Source: Terfezia claveryi
Lineage: Eukaryota > Ascomycota > Pezizomycetes > Pezizales > Pezizaceae
Reading direction: 5' to 3'
Assembly (NCBI GenBank): GCA_015179025.1
Contig: WHUX01000399.1
Location: 1 to 32,867, forward strand
DNA length: 32,867 nucleotides
Made by a program: the position numbers and the translations under genes. The notes under the pieces are model-generated. The model did not search any database and was not told the origin of the DNA. It worked only from the letters and a program-made list of their open reading frames with translations. This document shows, piece after piece, positions 20,401 through 30,540 of the stretch. Within the stretch, counting starts at the first letter, position 1; each line of letters opens with the position of its first letter.

Positions 20401-21327
20401 CCAACCTCTACCTCAATAATGTATTCCGGTATCACAGCCTCTCTGAATCGATCGTGTCTGACCGTGGCCCTCAGTTCACCTCGGACTTTTGGAGAGCCTT
20501 CTGCGAGCTTCTGGGGATTAAAGTGCGCTTGTCAACGGCATATCACCTCCAGATGGATGGCCAATCGGAGAGAATGAACGCCATCATGGAGCAGTATCTG
20601 CGGGCCTTCGTCAACTACCAGCAGGATAACTGGGTTTCGTTGCTGGCCACCTGTGAATTCGCCACGAACAACCAGTTCTCGGAATCCTCCAAAACCTCTC
20701 CTTTCCTGGCTAATTACGGTTGGCACCCCCGGTTCGTGGATGCTCTGGCGCCCTTGCAAAAAGCCCACCCCCCAGCTAAGGAGTTCGCGGTTGAAATCAC
20801 TGAACTCCACCGTACCCTGAAAGCCGAGCTGGAATATGCGCAAGCCAGGCAAGCTGAGTATGCCAATGGATCACGGCTGCCAGCCCCCAGATACCAGCCA
20901 GGGACAAGGTGTGGCTCTCCAGCTGGCACTTCCGGACAGAGCGGCCATCTCGCAAGCTCGACCACAAGTTCTTGGGTCCATTCGAGGTGTTGGCCGCTGT
21001 GGGTACTCATGCCTATCGATTGAGGTTCCCCAAGGACATCAAACGCCACCCGGTCGTCCATGTTTCTGAGATCGAGCCTGCCGCAGAGGACCCTCTTCCA
21101 GGACAAAAAAACCCCCACCTCCCCCTGTGGTTATCGAAAGTGAAGAAGAATGGGAGGTGGAGGAAGTATTGGACTCGCGGAAGAGGTATGGGCATCTGCA
21201 GTACAAGGTCAAATCGCTGGGAGATGAGGAGACGACCTGGCAACCAGCGGAGGACCTGGAAAACGCACAGGACTTGGTCACACTGTTCCACCAGCGTTAC
21301 CCCCAGAAGCCTCGCCCCGCCCAGTGA
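17382..21327 (+). pseudogene. Element C pol: five stops and two frameshifts
   Basis: The protease motif reads DCGTSR, so the last Gly of the flap-side motif is Arg. A loose proline-rich spacer lies at about 17995-18090. RT has YLDD near 18807-18818. RNase H has [11 protein letters not shown] near 19248 and [14 protein letters not shown]. An AEAEAN-type repeat follows at about 19738-19860, then the integrase zinc site (NCHVCKCAK), an integrase core with TMDF, SDRGPQF and GQSERMN, and a chromodomain at about 21139-21300. In-frame stops are TGA 18684, TGA 18894, TAG 19149, TAA 19650 and TGA 19875 (first bases). One-base shifts occur at about 20902 (GGAGAC in relatives, GGGAC here) and about 21104-21115 (A/C run). 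The end is TGA 21325-21327. Confidence 0.92.
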
Positions 21328-21564
21328 TGTTCTTGTCGTCCGGGAATTAGTTAGCAGGGTTGCTATTGTCGTTGTTGCTATTGCCATTGATATTATTGTC
21401 GTTGATGTCATGGTTATTGTTGGTACGTACTTCCAGTGTTGGGGTTGTGTTATGGGTTATTGGTTTTGTTCGCCTCTTCTGTTTGTTTGTTTGTTTGTTT
21501 GTTTTTTCACCTTGCCTTTCGCCTTGCCTTTAGTCGCTGGGGCTCCGAGCCTAAAGGGGGATAG
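21328..21564 (+). other. Element C 3' untranslated region with polypurine tract
   Basis: No coding sequence is seen. There are GTT/ATT triplet-like runs, a TGTT/TTGT simple repeat at about 21481-21505, and CCTAAAGGGGGATAG directly before the LTR. It resembles the 3' regions of A and D. Confidence 0.75.
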
Positions 21565-22019
21565 TGTCACAACCGTCCCTTCCCAGCCTAGTCTGACCTC
21601 GTTGTTGTTATCTCGGCTCCCGAGATAAGGGGTCTCGGGAACCTTATTCCTTCCGATAGCCTTGGCCAGGAAGGAAGCCTGTATATATAGCTTGCTCTCT
21701 CCGCCCTCTCGTTGGATCCCTATCCAATATCTTGTATATCCAATACAGGGCCTTGCTTCTCTCCACGTTGGTGCATCTCCCTTGTGCACCTTCTTGTCTC
21801 GCCTCGACCCTGCAGCCCTGCTGCCTTCCTTGACACACGCGGCAACTGCTTCCCCGTGTCTCGTATCCCTTGCCCTCTGTCCCTCTTGCCTCTTGCCATT
21901 GCCTCCCGTCTCAGCCTCCCCCTGGTCACACATATAGCGTTCCTACGTGTGTGTTATCCTAGCCTTGCCCTTGCCCCGGCGTACCCCTTGGTCGCCTTGC
22001 CCCCTGAGCCGTCGTTACA
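21565..22019 (+). repeat. Element C 3' LTR (455 bp)
   Basis: It matches 15770-16224 in length and sequence with scattered, mostly transition differences. It ends CGTCGTTACA and is followed by ATGAG (22020-22024). Confidence 0.95.
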
Positions 22020-22024
22020 ATGAG
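22020..22024. repeat. Target site duplication of element C, right copy (ATGAG)
   Basis: It matches 15765-15769. The H frame continues from 22025. Confidence 0.95.
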
Positions 22025-24370
22025 GCAGACAACAAGAAGGTGCACTTCCAGCCTCCTCCTCCACCAGGAGCCTCACCTGCATCCTCTGTCAGCACCCTTC
22101 CTGACATTTTCCCTGAGAATCCAATCCTCCCATCCTCCTCTAACAGAACTCATGACAAAGAGTTCTGTTCTCTATATGGTAAAGTGGGCCACAAAACTTC
22201 CCAATGCAACAACAAAGATCCTGCAATTAATCTTTGTGACAACTGTTGGGAAATTGGACACTTTAAGGAGAACTGCCCTAAAAGGGCTAGATTCCCTCCT
22301 CCTAAGTGTACCAACTGCATGGAAACAACTCACCTCAGCAACAAATGCCCCCTTGACAACAAACTCTTCCCACTGCAACATCCTCTCCCAGCAGAAACCA
22401 TCAAAAAATGCACCATATGCAACCAAGTGGTCACTGGTCCCACCTATGCCCAAACCTCCCAAAGGTCACTACCATAGGAGGAAAAGAGGTACCAAGATGC
22501 AAGTATTGTCTTGGCTACCATAACCTGAACAAAAACTTTGTCAGCTCTTGTGATACTAGAAAGAATAATTTGAAGGCCCTCAATAAGCCCTTCCACAATA
22601 GTAACTACCTGAAAAAGGCAATAGGGGTCCAGGATGAAATTGAAAAGAGCATGGAACCAGATTTGGTAATTGCTGAGTGGATAGGAGATCATGAGTTGGA
22701 ATGGCATTACAGAGAAGAGTTGGAAAAAGATATAGTGTTTAGACCACTGTACTTAAGAGTCAAGAGAGGAGAGCAAGTACCTACAGTAAAGGTACAGGAT
22801 GGGTTTATGTACCTCTTGAAGAGTTTTGCTTGGAGGATGGTAATTCCCAAGGGATTACAAGTTAAAGGTAACCCTGCCTCTGAAGCCCTTATCCAACAAG
22901 CACATGTCACTACTGGACATGGAGGCCTTGCAAAAATAGTAGAAGAGCTTACCAATAAGTACATCTTTCAGGATTTTTATAAACAGGTTGAACAATTTGT
23001 GAGGAGTTGTGAAATCTGTCAAATCACCAAAGGATCCACACAGAAACCCCCTGGATTCCTTACTCCTCTAAATGTACCTACTAGGCCATGGGGTAGTATG
23101 GCTATGGATTTTCTTAGTATGGAATCTGTTATGATTTCATGTACTGAATTTACTCTTGGTTACAGAACTCCTAAAGATGACAAGCCTCACATGTTGTTAT
23201 TTCATAAGTTATTAGTCATGACTGACAGGCATTCTGATTTCACATTCTTGTTACCTGTTGCAGACAATGTTGATACATTAGGGGTTATTGATATCTTTGA
23301 AAGATTCATTAAGCCTAATGTGGGTTTCCCTTATGAAATTGTTTCTGACCAAGACCCCTTGTTTATGTCTACTGTTTTTCAAGATTGGATGCAGAAAAAT
23401 GGAATTATGCATAAAGCATCTTCCACATATCACCCCAGACTGATGGGACAAGTGAAAGAAAGAATAGGACAATTATTCCTATGTTTGCAGCCAAGAAGCT
23501 GGAACAAGGAATGAATTGGGTACAAGCCACACCTTCTGTTCAAACAGAGGTGAATGCAAGAGTTAGTACTACAAGAGGACTTTCTCCCTTTTTTACCAAG
23601 CTAGGATACCAGCCTAATTTGTCACCACCTATCCTACCTCACCCAATTCCTACCTATTCAAACCCTACAACCAGATTTTACCAGGTTGCTGAAAACCTTA
23701 CTAAAGCAAAAAAGGACCAAATTCAGCAAGCCAACAAACACAGAAGAGCCTCCCCTGATTACCAAATCAATGATCAGGTGATGCTGTCAACAAAGAACCT
23801 CCCAGCAAGGTACCACTCCTCCAAACTATCCCCAAAATGGATAGGCCCCTTCACCATTACCAAATATTCACCATGGAGTCAAAATGCTAAACTTGACTTC
23901 ACTGACTTCCCTGACCTCAATAATATCAACAATTCCTTCCACACCTCACTTCTCAAGCCCTTCTTCCTAATCCAATAAAACTGTTCCCCTCCAGAACTCT
24001 GGAACAACCAGGACCAGTTAAGGAAGACAGGTATGAGGTAGAAAGAGTTTTGGAATTTAGGTCACAACCTAGAACAGGGAAGCTGCAGTACAAGGTGAAA
24101 TGGAAGGGATGGCCTCATAAATTTGATGAGTGGGTATATGCTGATGGTGTTGATGAGTCATTGAAAAAACAATTCTGGTTGACTAGTAATAAGCAAGCAA
24201 CTTATAAAAAGAGAAAGGTTGGTGAGAATAAGCTTGGCAAGAATAAGACAAGGAAAGAAACCTTGCAAATGATTGATGATGAAAGAAAGAAAGTCCTTGC
24301 TCCCCCTGTTTCATCTAATGCAGTCAAGATTGACAAAGCAAAGGAAAAGAGATGGACATACCCCAATTAA
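22025..24370 (+). pseudogene. Element H, segment 3: zinc-knuckle cluster, integrase, chromodomain
   Basis: First come four CCHC-like knuckles: 22166-22207 (second Cys is Tyr), 22235-22276, 22307-22348 and 22409-22449. The last is one base short, which shifts the frame. A further Cys/His cluster lies at 22498-22551. Next is a gypsy integrase: an HHCC site (AHVTTGHGG, then SCEICQ near 22895-23020), core aspartates in MDFLS and VSDQDP, and the Glu in the SER-like block near 23455, where one base is missing. C-terminal sequence with a GPF motif near 23850 leads to a third shift at about 23960-23975, then a chromodomain (RYEVERVLEF to FDEWV) at about 24030-24140 and a basic tail ending at TAA 24368-24370. 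Function would be integration, with the chromodomain directing target choice. Confidence 0.87.
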
Positions 24371-24578
24371 TGCTTAAACATTTCTTTCTCAAACAAGTTT
24401 TGATAAGGACTTCAAGGAAGGGTATGATAATATCAGGTATGATACTGGAGCTGAAGGAAGTAGTACCTATATGGACAGGAACAATAGGTATTATGGGTTG
24501 AATGTTAACTACTAATGTACATAACCCATCTCCCCTGTTTATTTCTTAGGATGGAGTTTTTATCTAAACAGGGAGGCA
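24371..24578 (+). other. Element H 3' region and polypurine tract
   Basis: A short open stretch (about 24394-24513, 39 codons, Tyr/Asp/Gly-rich) has no recognisable similarity and is probably residual coding or chance. The segment ends ACAGGGAGGCA, a plausible polypurine tract next to the presumed LTR start TGTAAGG at 24579. Confidence 0.5.
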
Positions 24579-25035
24579 TGTAAGGAAGTGCTTACTCATA
24601 CCCTATGACTAACCCTCTCCCTCACAAATGTATTTCTTATGTATTTTCTTACTCAGCAAGCATCTCAAAACACACAACATTCTGTGTGCTGTCTGCCTTG
24701 CTAATATTTCACATGCTTTCACATGCTTTCACATGCTTTCACATGTATAAGTCAAAGTTAAGACTTAACCTATTTTGTACTAGATAGTATTTGGAAGTAC
24801 TATCTAGAAGATTAGATGATGCTGATCTTTATCACATGTAAGGGTCAGATGATGGTGCACTGCCTCAGCACTGCCCCAGCACTGCCCCGTTGAAATCACA
24901 TATAGTCCCCTGAATTTCCCTTCAGTTGGACAGATAGTTAGAACTCAGAACATAGTTAGAGTACAATCAATATAGAAGTTCCACTGGTTAATTTCTAAGT
25001 GCCTTTGGCACTCCTATACTACTTTACCTATTACA
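24579..25035 (+). repeat. Element H presumed 3' LTR
   Basis: It starts TGTAAGGAAG after a purine tract and may end at CTATTACA (25028-25035), giving TG...CA ends and 457 bp. Its partner would lie left of the window, so neither end can be verified. It contains a 12-bp tandem repeat (CACATGCTTTCA, about three copies) at 24713-24748. Confidence 0.45.
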
Positions 25036-25135
25036 GTAATCTTATGCTACTGGTAATAACTTTAATAGTGAGGATAAACAATACACTATTAGTAATCTAC
25101 TTTGTAGTATACATTACTAGCCTAAGATTATCTGA
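25036..25135. other. AT-rich spacer between element H and element X
   Basis: No feature is recognised. If the H LTR ends at 25035, this is flank or the remnant of another insertion. Confidence 0.4.
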
Positions 25136-25340
25136 TTAGATTGGATCCTTATCTAATCTAATCTGATTGTCCAGTCTCCCATACAACACTTTACACAGAC
25201 GAGCTTTGAAGGGCTTTGGATCATTGAGCACTTTATTGGTTTTTTCTCTCAGTACCCACTTGGTGTCAATTATCTTAGCTCCCTTAAGTACCTTATCTAC
25301 CCACTCATAAACCTCATATATAGCATCAGGAAAAAAAATT
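25136..25340 (-). pseudogene. Element X (Ty1/copia), RT fragment
   Basis: Minus-strand translation gives YEVYEWVDK, then IDTKWVLREKTN and PFKARL, the entry of a copia reverse transcriptase. PFKARL is followed at once by KVLYG, which in intact copia elements lies well downstream; an internal deletion is inferred. The fragment ends near 25155 at a short palindrome (GATTAGATTGGATCC region) beside element H. Upstream codons are in 28441-30041, across element F. Confidence 0.75.
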
Positions 25341-25671
25341 TGGCGTCCGGATGCAGCACCAAGCGTCCGGACTCGATTTTGCGTCCTGTGCATCCTGTGC
25401 ATCCGGACGCTCCGAGGTATTGCATTACAATCCGGACGCAACTAGGGCCCTGCGCTGCGTCGCAATACAATCCCGACGCCATTGGGGCAACAATAGCCAT
25501 CTAGACAGTGGTTGACATAAGCTCAATGTCTGGATGTCAGAGTTCATTCCCATCACATCAACAACTCAATTGAGGTTGTTAATGCTATAGGTTCCATGTC
25601 TGGCATTGCTGAATCAGGGCCCCAAATCGCTCTCTTCTATAATGCACAGCTTGCATCTATGATGCTCTAAC

Positions 25672-26375
25672 ACCAGCCAGCTATGTTGCCATTATTGTAG
25701 CCATTGAATATGCACAAAGCAGAAATATCCATTGTATTCGCTAATAATTATATACACAGAAGTAATAGATATATATATAGAGTATGCAATCACTGCTCCA
25801 ATCACTCTAACACTCGCTCTAATACTCGCTCTAATACTCGCTCTAATACTCACTCTAATACTTGCTCCAATACTCGCTCTAATACTTGTCCTAATACTCG
25901 CCCTAATACTCGCTCCAATACTCGCTCTTATACTCGCTCTAATGCTCGCCGTAATGTGCTGGGATATAGTGCGAAGGGAAAATGCGTGGGGAAGGGAGGT
26001 ATATATATCGGAAAACCATAGTTGCTAAGGCCGACTGGTAAGGCCGACAATTTAGAATTTCTGAAGACAATGAGATAAGGGATAACAAGAGAAGTGGCAA
26101 GACAGTGATCAATGGCGCTCAGCTCCCTTTCGCCCGCGGGTGCCATACTATTCAATGCCTGGCCTGGTAATAGTCATATTGGGAAATCGTAGTCATTGTA
26201 TAGAGATATGTGCGGAGTTCATGCTTTGTGATATGTTTCGTAGGAATTCATGCATTCGCGGGCATATATATATATATGTTCTGGTCCGTTCCGGGATCCG
26301 GTCCATACCGGTATGGCCCGGTCTATACTGGTATGGACTGGATATCGCAACAGACCAAGCCGTTACGGGATTAAA
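25672..26375 (+). repeat. Element F left inverted arm
   Basis: It is a near-identical reverse complement of the right arm, for example TGCACA-AGCAGAAATATCC at 25712 against the complement near 28110, and GGAATTCATGCATTCGCGGG near 26243 against the complement near 27600. It carries the 12-bp minisatellite and CCATACCGGTATGG-type palindromes near 26308. Confidence 0.85.
25806..25955 (+). repeat. 12-bp minisatellite (AATACTCGCTCT) in the F left arm
   Basis: About a dozen imperfect tandem copies are present. The inverted counterpart lies at about 27902-28028 in the right arm. Any open frame through it is a by-product of the period being a multiple of three. Confidence 0.9.
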
Positions 26376-27164
26376 TTGTTCAATGTCACGGATAGTAACA
26401 AAGATTTACTACAACACCATAGCGGCCACAGTGACATTAAAATTACTAAATAGGGACATATCCAATATGAAGGTTATTTTGTAGCAACATTTGGTTAAAG
26501 AACATCGGAGATAACATAGGCGACCTATCCAAAAAAAAACTCAGTAGAGGTATACCCGAAATGAAAGTTATTATATAGAGAAATATTCTGGTCCGTTACG
26601 GAATTGAAACCTTTAGTTCATGAGAATTTTCTTCAATGCAACACACTTGTTCAACGTAACATATTGTGCACACTGACATTACTAGAGCACAACGCAGAAT
26701 TACCAATAAACCATGACATTCCAGCCTTTACCATAATGTCAGTTGGTCAGAAGATAATGGTGCTATTGATTTGAATCAGTTTCACCCCCTAGATTTTACT
26801 TGATCTCGAAGCGCAATTATTGAAGTAAATTTCAGGTGACCTTTGAGAAGTAATTCCTTAATATCCAATTCAAGTACATGGTGACTAACAAGAACTACCT
26901 AGGTATTGCAGAATTAAAGCATACCTGCGAGACTCAAATAACTGCGATGGAAGGAAATTAATGATGGGAAACAAGTGGCTTTGGAGCATGATGTAACATG
27001 TTCGTGATACTTTGCTGCATTCAGAAAAGAACAAGACCTATAGTACTATGAATGAGAGGTATCATGAAATTACTCGTAGTGAAGTTTGAGCTTTTATTAT
27101 GTATAAAATATAATAGACCCGGTTTCCACTCAATTTGGCTTCGTTCATCGCTCAAAGTGTAGAT
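26376..27164. other. Element F centre, no gene recognised
   Basis: AT-rich sequence between the arms. No open frame of note and no RNA gene is seen. A short echo of the arm motif (TTCTGGTCCGTTACGG) occurs near 26587. Confidence 0.6.
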
Positions 27165-28140
27165 ATATACCATCCCGTAATGGCCCGGCAATCTCGCAAC
27201 GGCCCAGTCCATACTGGTATGGGGGGCCATACCGGTATGGCCCGGGCAATCCCGGAACGGACCGGAATCCCGGAACGGACCAGAACATATATATGGCCGC
27301 GAATGCATGAATTCTCGCATATATATATATATGTCTCCAAAAGCACGAGTTTCTCGCATATATATATATACATGCCCCGAATGCATGCATTTCTCTAGAT
27401 GTCTCCAAAAGCACGAGTTTCTGGCATATATATATATATTTGCCCGCGAATGCATGAATTCTCGCATATATATATATATGTCTCCAAAAGCACGAGTTTC
27501 TCGCATATATATATATATATGCCCGCGAATGCATGCATTTCTCTAGATGTCTCCAAAAGCACGAGTTTCTGGCATATATATATATATATGCCCGCGAATG
27601 CATGAATTCCTACGAAACATATCACAAAGCGTGAACTCCGCACATATCTCTATACAACGACTACGATTTCCCAATATGACTATTACCAGGCCAGGCATTG
27701 AATAGTACGGCACCCGCGGGCGAAAGGGGGCTGAGCGCCATTGATCACTGTCCTGCCACTTCTCTTGTTATCCCTTATCTCATTGTCTTCGGAAAGTCTA
27801 AATTGTCGGCCTTACCAGTCGGCCTTGGCAATTATGGTTTTCCGGTATATATACCTCCCTTCCCCGCGCATTTTCACTTCGCACTATATCCCAGCACATT
27901 ACGGCGAGCATTAGAGCGAGTATAAGAGCGAGTATTGGAGCGAGTATTAGGGCGAGTATTAGGGCGAGTATTAGAGCGAGTATTAGAGCGAGTATTAGAG
28001 CGAGTATTAGAGCGAGTGTTAGAGCGATTGGAGCAGCGATTGCATGCTCTATATATATATCTATTACTTCTGTGTATATAATTATTAGCGAATACAATGG
28101 ATATTTCTGCTATGTGCATATTCAATGGCTGCAATAGTGG
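27165..28140 (-). repeat. Element F right inverted arm
   Basis: It is the reverse complement of 25672-26375, but longer because an array of about 300 bp (27298-27610) is present within it. It includes the 12-bp minisatellite at about 27902-28028 and the CCATACCGGTATGG palindrome near 27227. Confidence 0.85.
27298..27610. repeat. Composite tandem array with TA microsatellites
   Basis: Two copies of a compound unit of about 150 bp. Each alternates CGAATGCATGAATTC or CGAATGCATGCATTTC blocks, (TA)n tracts, and the block GTCTCCAAAAGCACGAGTTTC. The left arm has only one junction block at this position, so the array expanded in one arm. Confidence 0.88.
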
Positions 28141-28399
28141 CTATGTACCTGGAGGTCGTACATGCAAGTGGTGAGCGGGTGTGCATTGTAGAAGAGATCG
28201 ATTGTGGGCTATCCGTTAGCAACGCCAGCGGTAGAACCTATAGCATGGGGGACGAGCAGCCCGTTCCATGTTGCGTCCAAGAGGAGGGAGCATCTGCAAA
28301 GCGCATGTGTTGCGTCCCAGGCGCGCGAGCACCGTCCGGGTGTGTCCGGACGCTCGCGCGCCGAGCGTTTGGCATCCTGATCTTGAGTTTGTCTCCCAT

Positions 28400-28438
28400 G
28401 CGTCCTGTGCGTCCCAGGCGTCCGGACGCACAGGACGC
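28400..28438. repeat. Perfect 15-bp hairpin at the right end of element F
   Basis: GCGTCCTGTGCGTCC (28400-28414) and its exact reverse complement (28424-28438) lie around a 9-nt loop. Related GCGTCC/GGACGC words occur at 25342-25440 at the left end. These may be recombinase or transposase sites (inference). Confidence 0.85.
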
Positions 28439-28440
28439 AA

Positions 28441-30041
28441 ATAATATTTTTGGTAATGAGTAAGAAGCTCAAGTTCTCTTTTAATAGCTTGCTTCCATTT
28501 ACTCTTATCTGATGAGCTAATGGCTTCGCTCATTGTCAGATAGCTTTTGGAAATATGCCAATAAGCTGGGTCTTGGTCTAGCCGTTTGGGAGGAATACCA
28601 GCTATACTTCTAGCAATATGTCGTAGCATAGATGAAGTTGGTGCAGTGGCTTCTGTAGCTTCTGAGGACATTGATCCAGGAGCAAGCTGCATTTCCTGCA
28701 AGAGCTGTTCATTCGCTTCTCGGTCATTTCGCATAGTTTCGAGTGCTACTGGCCATGTGTCGGCATATTTCCTCCACTGCGGGGGTGAATCATTTGGTAG
28801 CTGAATTGAGGCTGATGAGCTGGCTAGTGAATTAGCTGGCAGATTGACTGGCAAATTGGCTAGTGAAGTAGCTGGTGAGTTGATCGGAAAATTTACTAGC
28901 GAATTATCTGGCCAATTGCCTGGCCAATTGCCTGGCAAATTGGCCGGCAAGTTAGCTAGTGAATTAGCTGGCAAGCTGGCTGGTGAATTGGCTGGCAAAC
29001 TAGCTGGTGAATTAGCTAGCGATAAATTGGCTGGCAAACTGGCTGGTGAATTAGCTGGCGATGTAGTAACGATTCTCATATCAGATAAGTGCTTTGTCTT
29101 GGATATAGGGTTTTTTGCTGTAATGACTCGTTTTGATAGCAAAATAATCTTGTAGACGCCATATGTAGAAGTATATCCCACTATCTTTGCTTCTATTGCT
29201 CTATCAGTGAGTTTGCCATCTGTGTAGACATGGCAGTAGACAATTTCCCCAAAAGGCCTGAAACGCCCTCACTCTTTCTGAATGTCTATTTCTGGCTTGA
29301 TCTCCTGCAGCAGAGCATCTCCGTTTAGTGATGCATGTGGAATTCAATTTTTAATAAAGGTAGCATACTCCATTGCTAGAGACTAAGTGGAGTTTGGCAT
29401 TCTTTTCAAATTGGTGTGGACCATTGTTATGATGGTTCGATTAGTCCTCTCTGCGACTGCATTTGTCTCACTATGGTGGGGTACTGTAGGTTTTTCACTG
29501 ATTCCTTGTGTTGCAAGCCATTGCTAAAACTTGGTAGATTTGAACTCTCTTCTGAAGTTAGTCTGTAATGATTGGATTTTTGTGCCAGTAAGATTGGTAA
29601 AGTATGACATCATATGTTAGAGGGCTTCGGCTGCATCAGATTTTGAGGCAATGGCTCGAGTAATTGTAAATCGTGAGAAATCGTCTATGAGTGTAATCAT
29701 ATATCTTCGATGGTAGAGATCTTCTACAGGCATAGGCCTGCAAAGGTCGGAATGAATGAGCTAGCCTGGTCTAGATGTCCTGATATTGTATGCCATGGAC
29801 TGGGGGCGAGTCATTTTGGTTGTAATACATGTTTCGCATTGTTGGGTGCAATGGCTGAGGTGCTTGGGTGCCTCGGATATTTTTCTAAATGCAGAGAAGG
29901 GAAGGTACCCATACCTGATATGCCATCCCATGGCTTCTTGCTCTGTTAAGTGAATTTGAGGAACCTCTAACTGATATACATCATTCACTATGGTGAGTGG
30001 GATAACTTGATCTTGAAATATCAGAGTATTCTAAGTGCCTA
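28441..30041 (-). pseudogene. Element X (Ty1/copia): gag-pre-integrase, integrase, start of RT
   Basis: In minus-strand order: residues upstream of the pre-integrase domain (NDVYQLEVP near 29980), then a gag-pre-integrase domain with WHIRYGYL and a CxxC (CETC) at about 29780-29940. The integrase core follows: HSDL near 29750, the block that is normally QTDNGGEF reading QTNFRREF near 29560 (second catalytic Asp lost), and NAVAERTNRTI near 29440 with the Glu. After several stops comes a linker and a long Ser/Pro/Asn/Leu repeat (28815-29070), then the lead-in to RT, cut by F at 28441. D interrupts it at 30041. The copy is heavily decayed. Confidence 0.82.
28815..29070 (-). repeat. Short tandem repeats coding Pro-Ala-Asn/Ser-Leu linker in X
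   Basis: Imperfect 12-15-bp units such as GCTGGCAAATTG and GCTGGTGAATTA repeat many times. On the minus strand they code LPAN-SPAS units between integrase and RT. Confidence 0.85.
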
Positions 30042-30540
30042 TGTAACGAGGGCTCCGGAGACAAGGTGACTAAGGGGTACGCCGGGGCGAGGACAGGGAC
30101 GAGGTAATACACACGTAGGAACGCTACGTGTGTGATCAGGGAAAAGGCTAGGAGCAAGGGCAAGAGGCAAGAGGGGCAGAGGGCAAGGAGCATGAGACAC
30201 GCGGAGGCAGTTGCCGCGTGTGTCGGAGGGGGCAGCTGTGCTGCAGAGTTATTCACGGGACAAGGCAAGACGAGGGGGTGTACAAGGGAGGTACACCTTC
30301 GCGGAGAGACAAGGTCCTGTATTAGGTATACAAGACGTTGGATGGGGATCCAACGAGAGGGCGGAGAGAGCAAGCTATATATACAGGCTTCCTTTCTAGC
30401 CAAGGCCACCAGAAGGAATAAGGTTCTCGAGACCCCTTATCTCGGGAACAGAGATAACAACGATATCAATCAACAATAACGAGAGTCAGACGGAATCCCG
30501 TCTGACTCTCAAACCCAGCTAGGAAAGGACGGTTGTGACA
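30042..30540 (-). repeat. Element D 3' LTR, hybrid type (499 bp)
   Basis: On the minus strand its first part (U3, with GTTCCCGAGATAA and TATATATAGCTTGCTCTCTCC) matches A and C. From CGTTGGATCCCCATCCAACG onward (R-U5, with GGTGTACCTCCCTTGTACACC and GTCTTGCCTTGTCC) it matches B. A perfect 13-bp inverted repeat (30481-30510) is present in U3 and absent from A and C. Confidence 0.88.

Larger units (their letters stand above)
15770..22019 (+). mobile_element. Element C: chromodomain Ty3/gypsy LTR retrotransposon nested in element H
   Basis: It is a complete 6,250-bp element with 455-bp LTRs, a primer site, an intact gag, a -1 frameshift signal, a degenerate pol, a polypurine tract and a 5-bp target duplication. 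Its U3 is close to that of element A (shared ATCTCGGCTCCCGAGAT palindrome). Confidence 0.95.
25341..28440. mobile_element. Element F: about 3.1 kb long-inverted-repeat (foldback-like) element in X
   Basis: F separates two parts of the copia RT frame. The outer ends are GC-rich and built from GCGTCC/GGACGC words. Inside them, two arms (about 25672-26375 and 27165-28140) are inverted copies of each other over most of their length, and weaker inverted similarity extends to the ends. No transposase or other protein is recognised. Exact ends and target duplication are unclear because both junctions are in A/T runs. It is probably a non-autonomous DNA or foldback element; the superfamily is unknown. 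Confidence 0.7.

Noticed and set aside
22408..23514. Separate gene starting at ATG 22408
   Set aside because: The ATG lies inside a zinc knuckle that is one base short; the frame is the continuation of the H polyprotein after a frameshift.
24394..24513. Possible envelope-like extra gene after the H chromodomain
   Set aside because: It is only 39 codons, with no signal peptide or membrane segment.
27145..27603. Open frames through the TA-rich array giving IYIYI-like proteins
   Set aside because: They are products of microsatellite and tandem-repeat composition on both strands.
28844..29155. Plus-strand open frame with GKLAGELAGKL repeats
   Set aside because: It is antisense to the copia linker repeat; periodicity explains the open frame.
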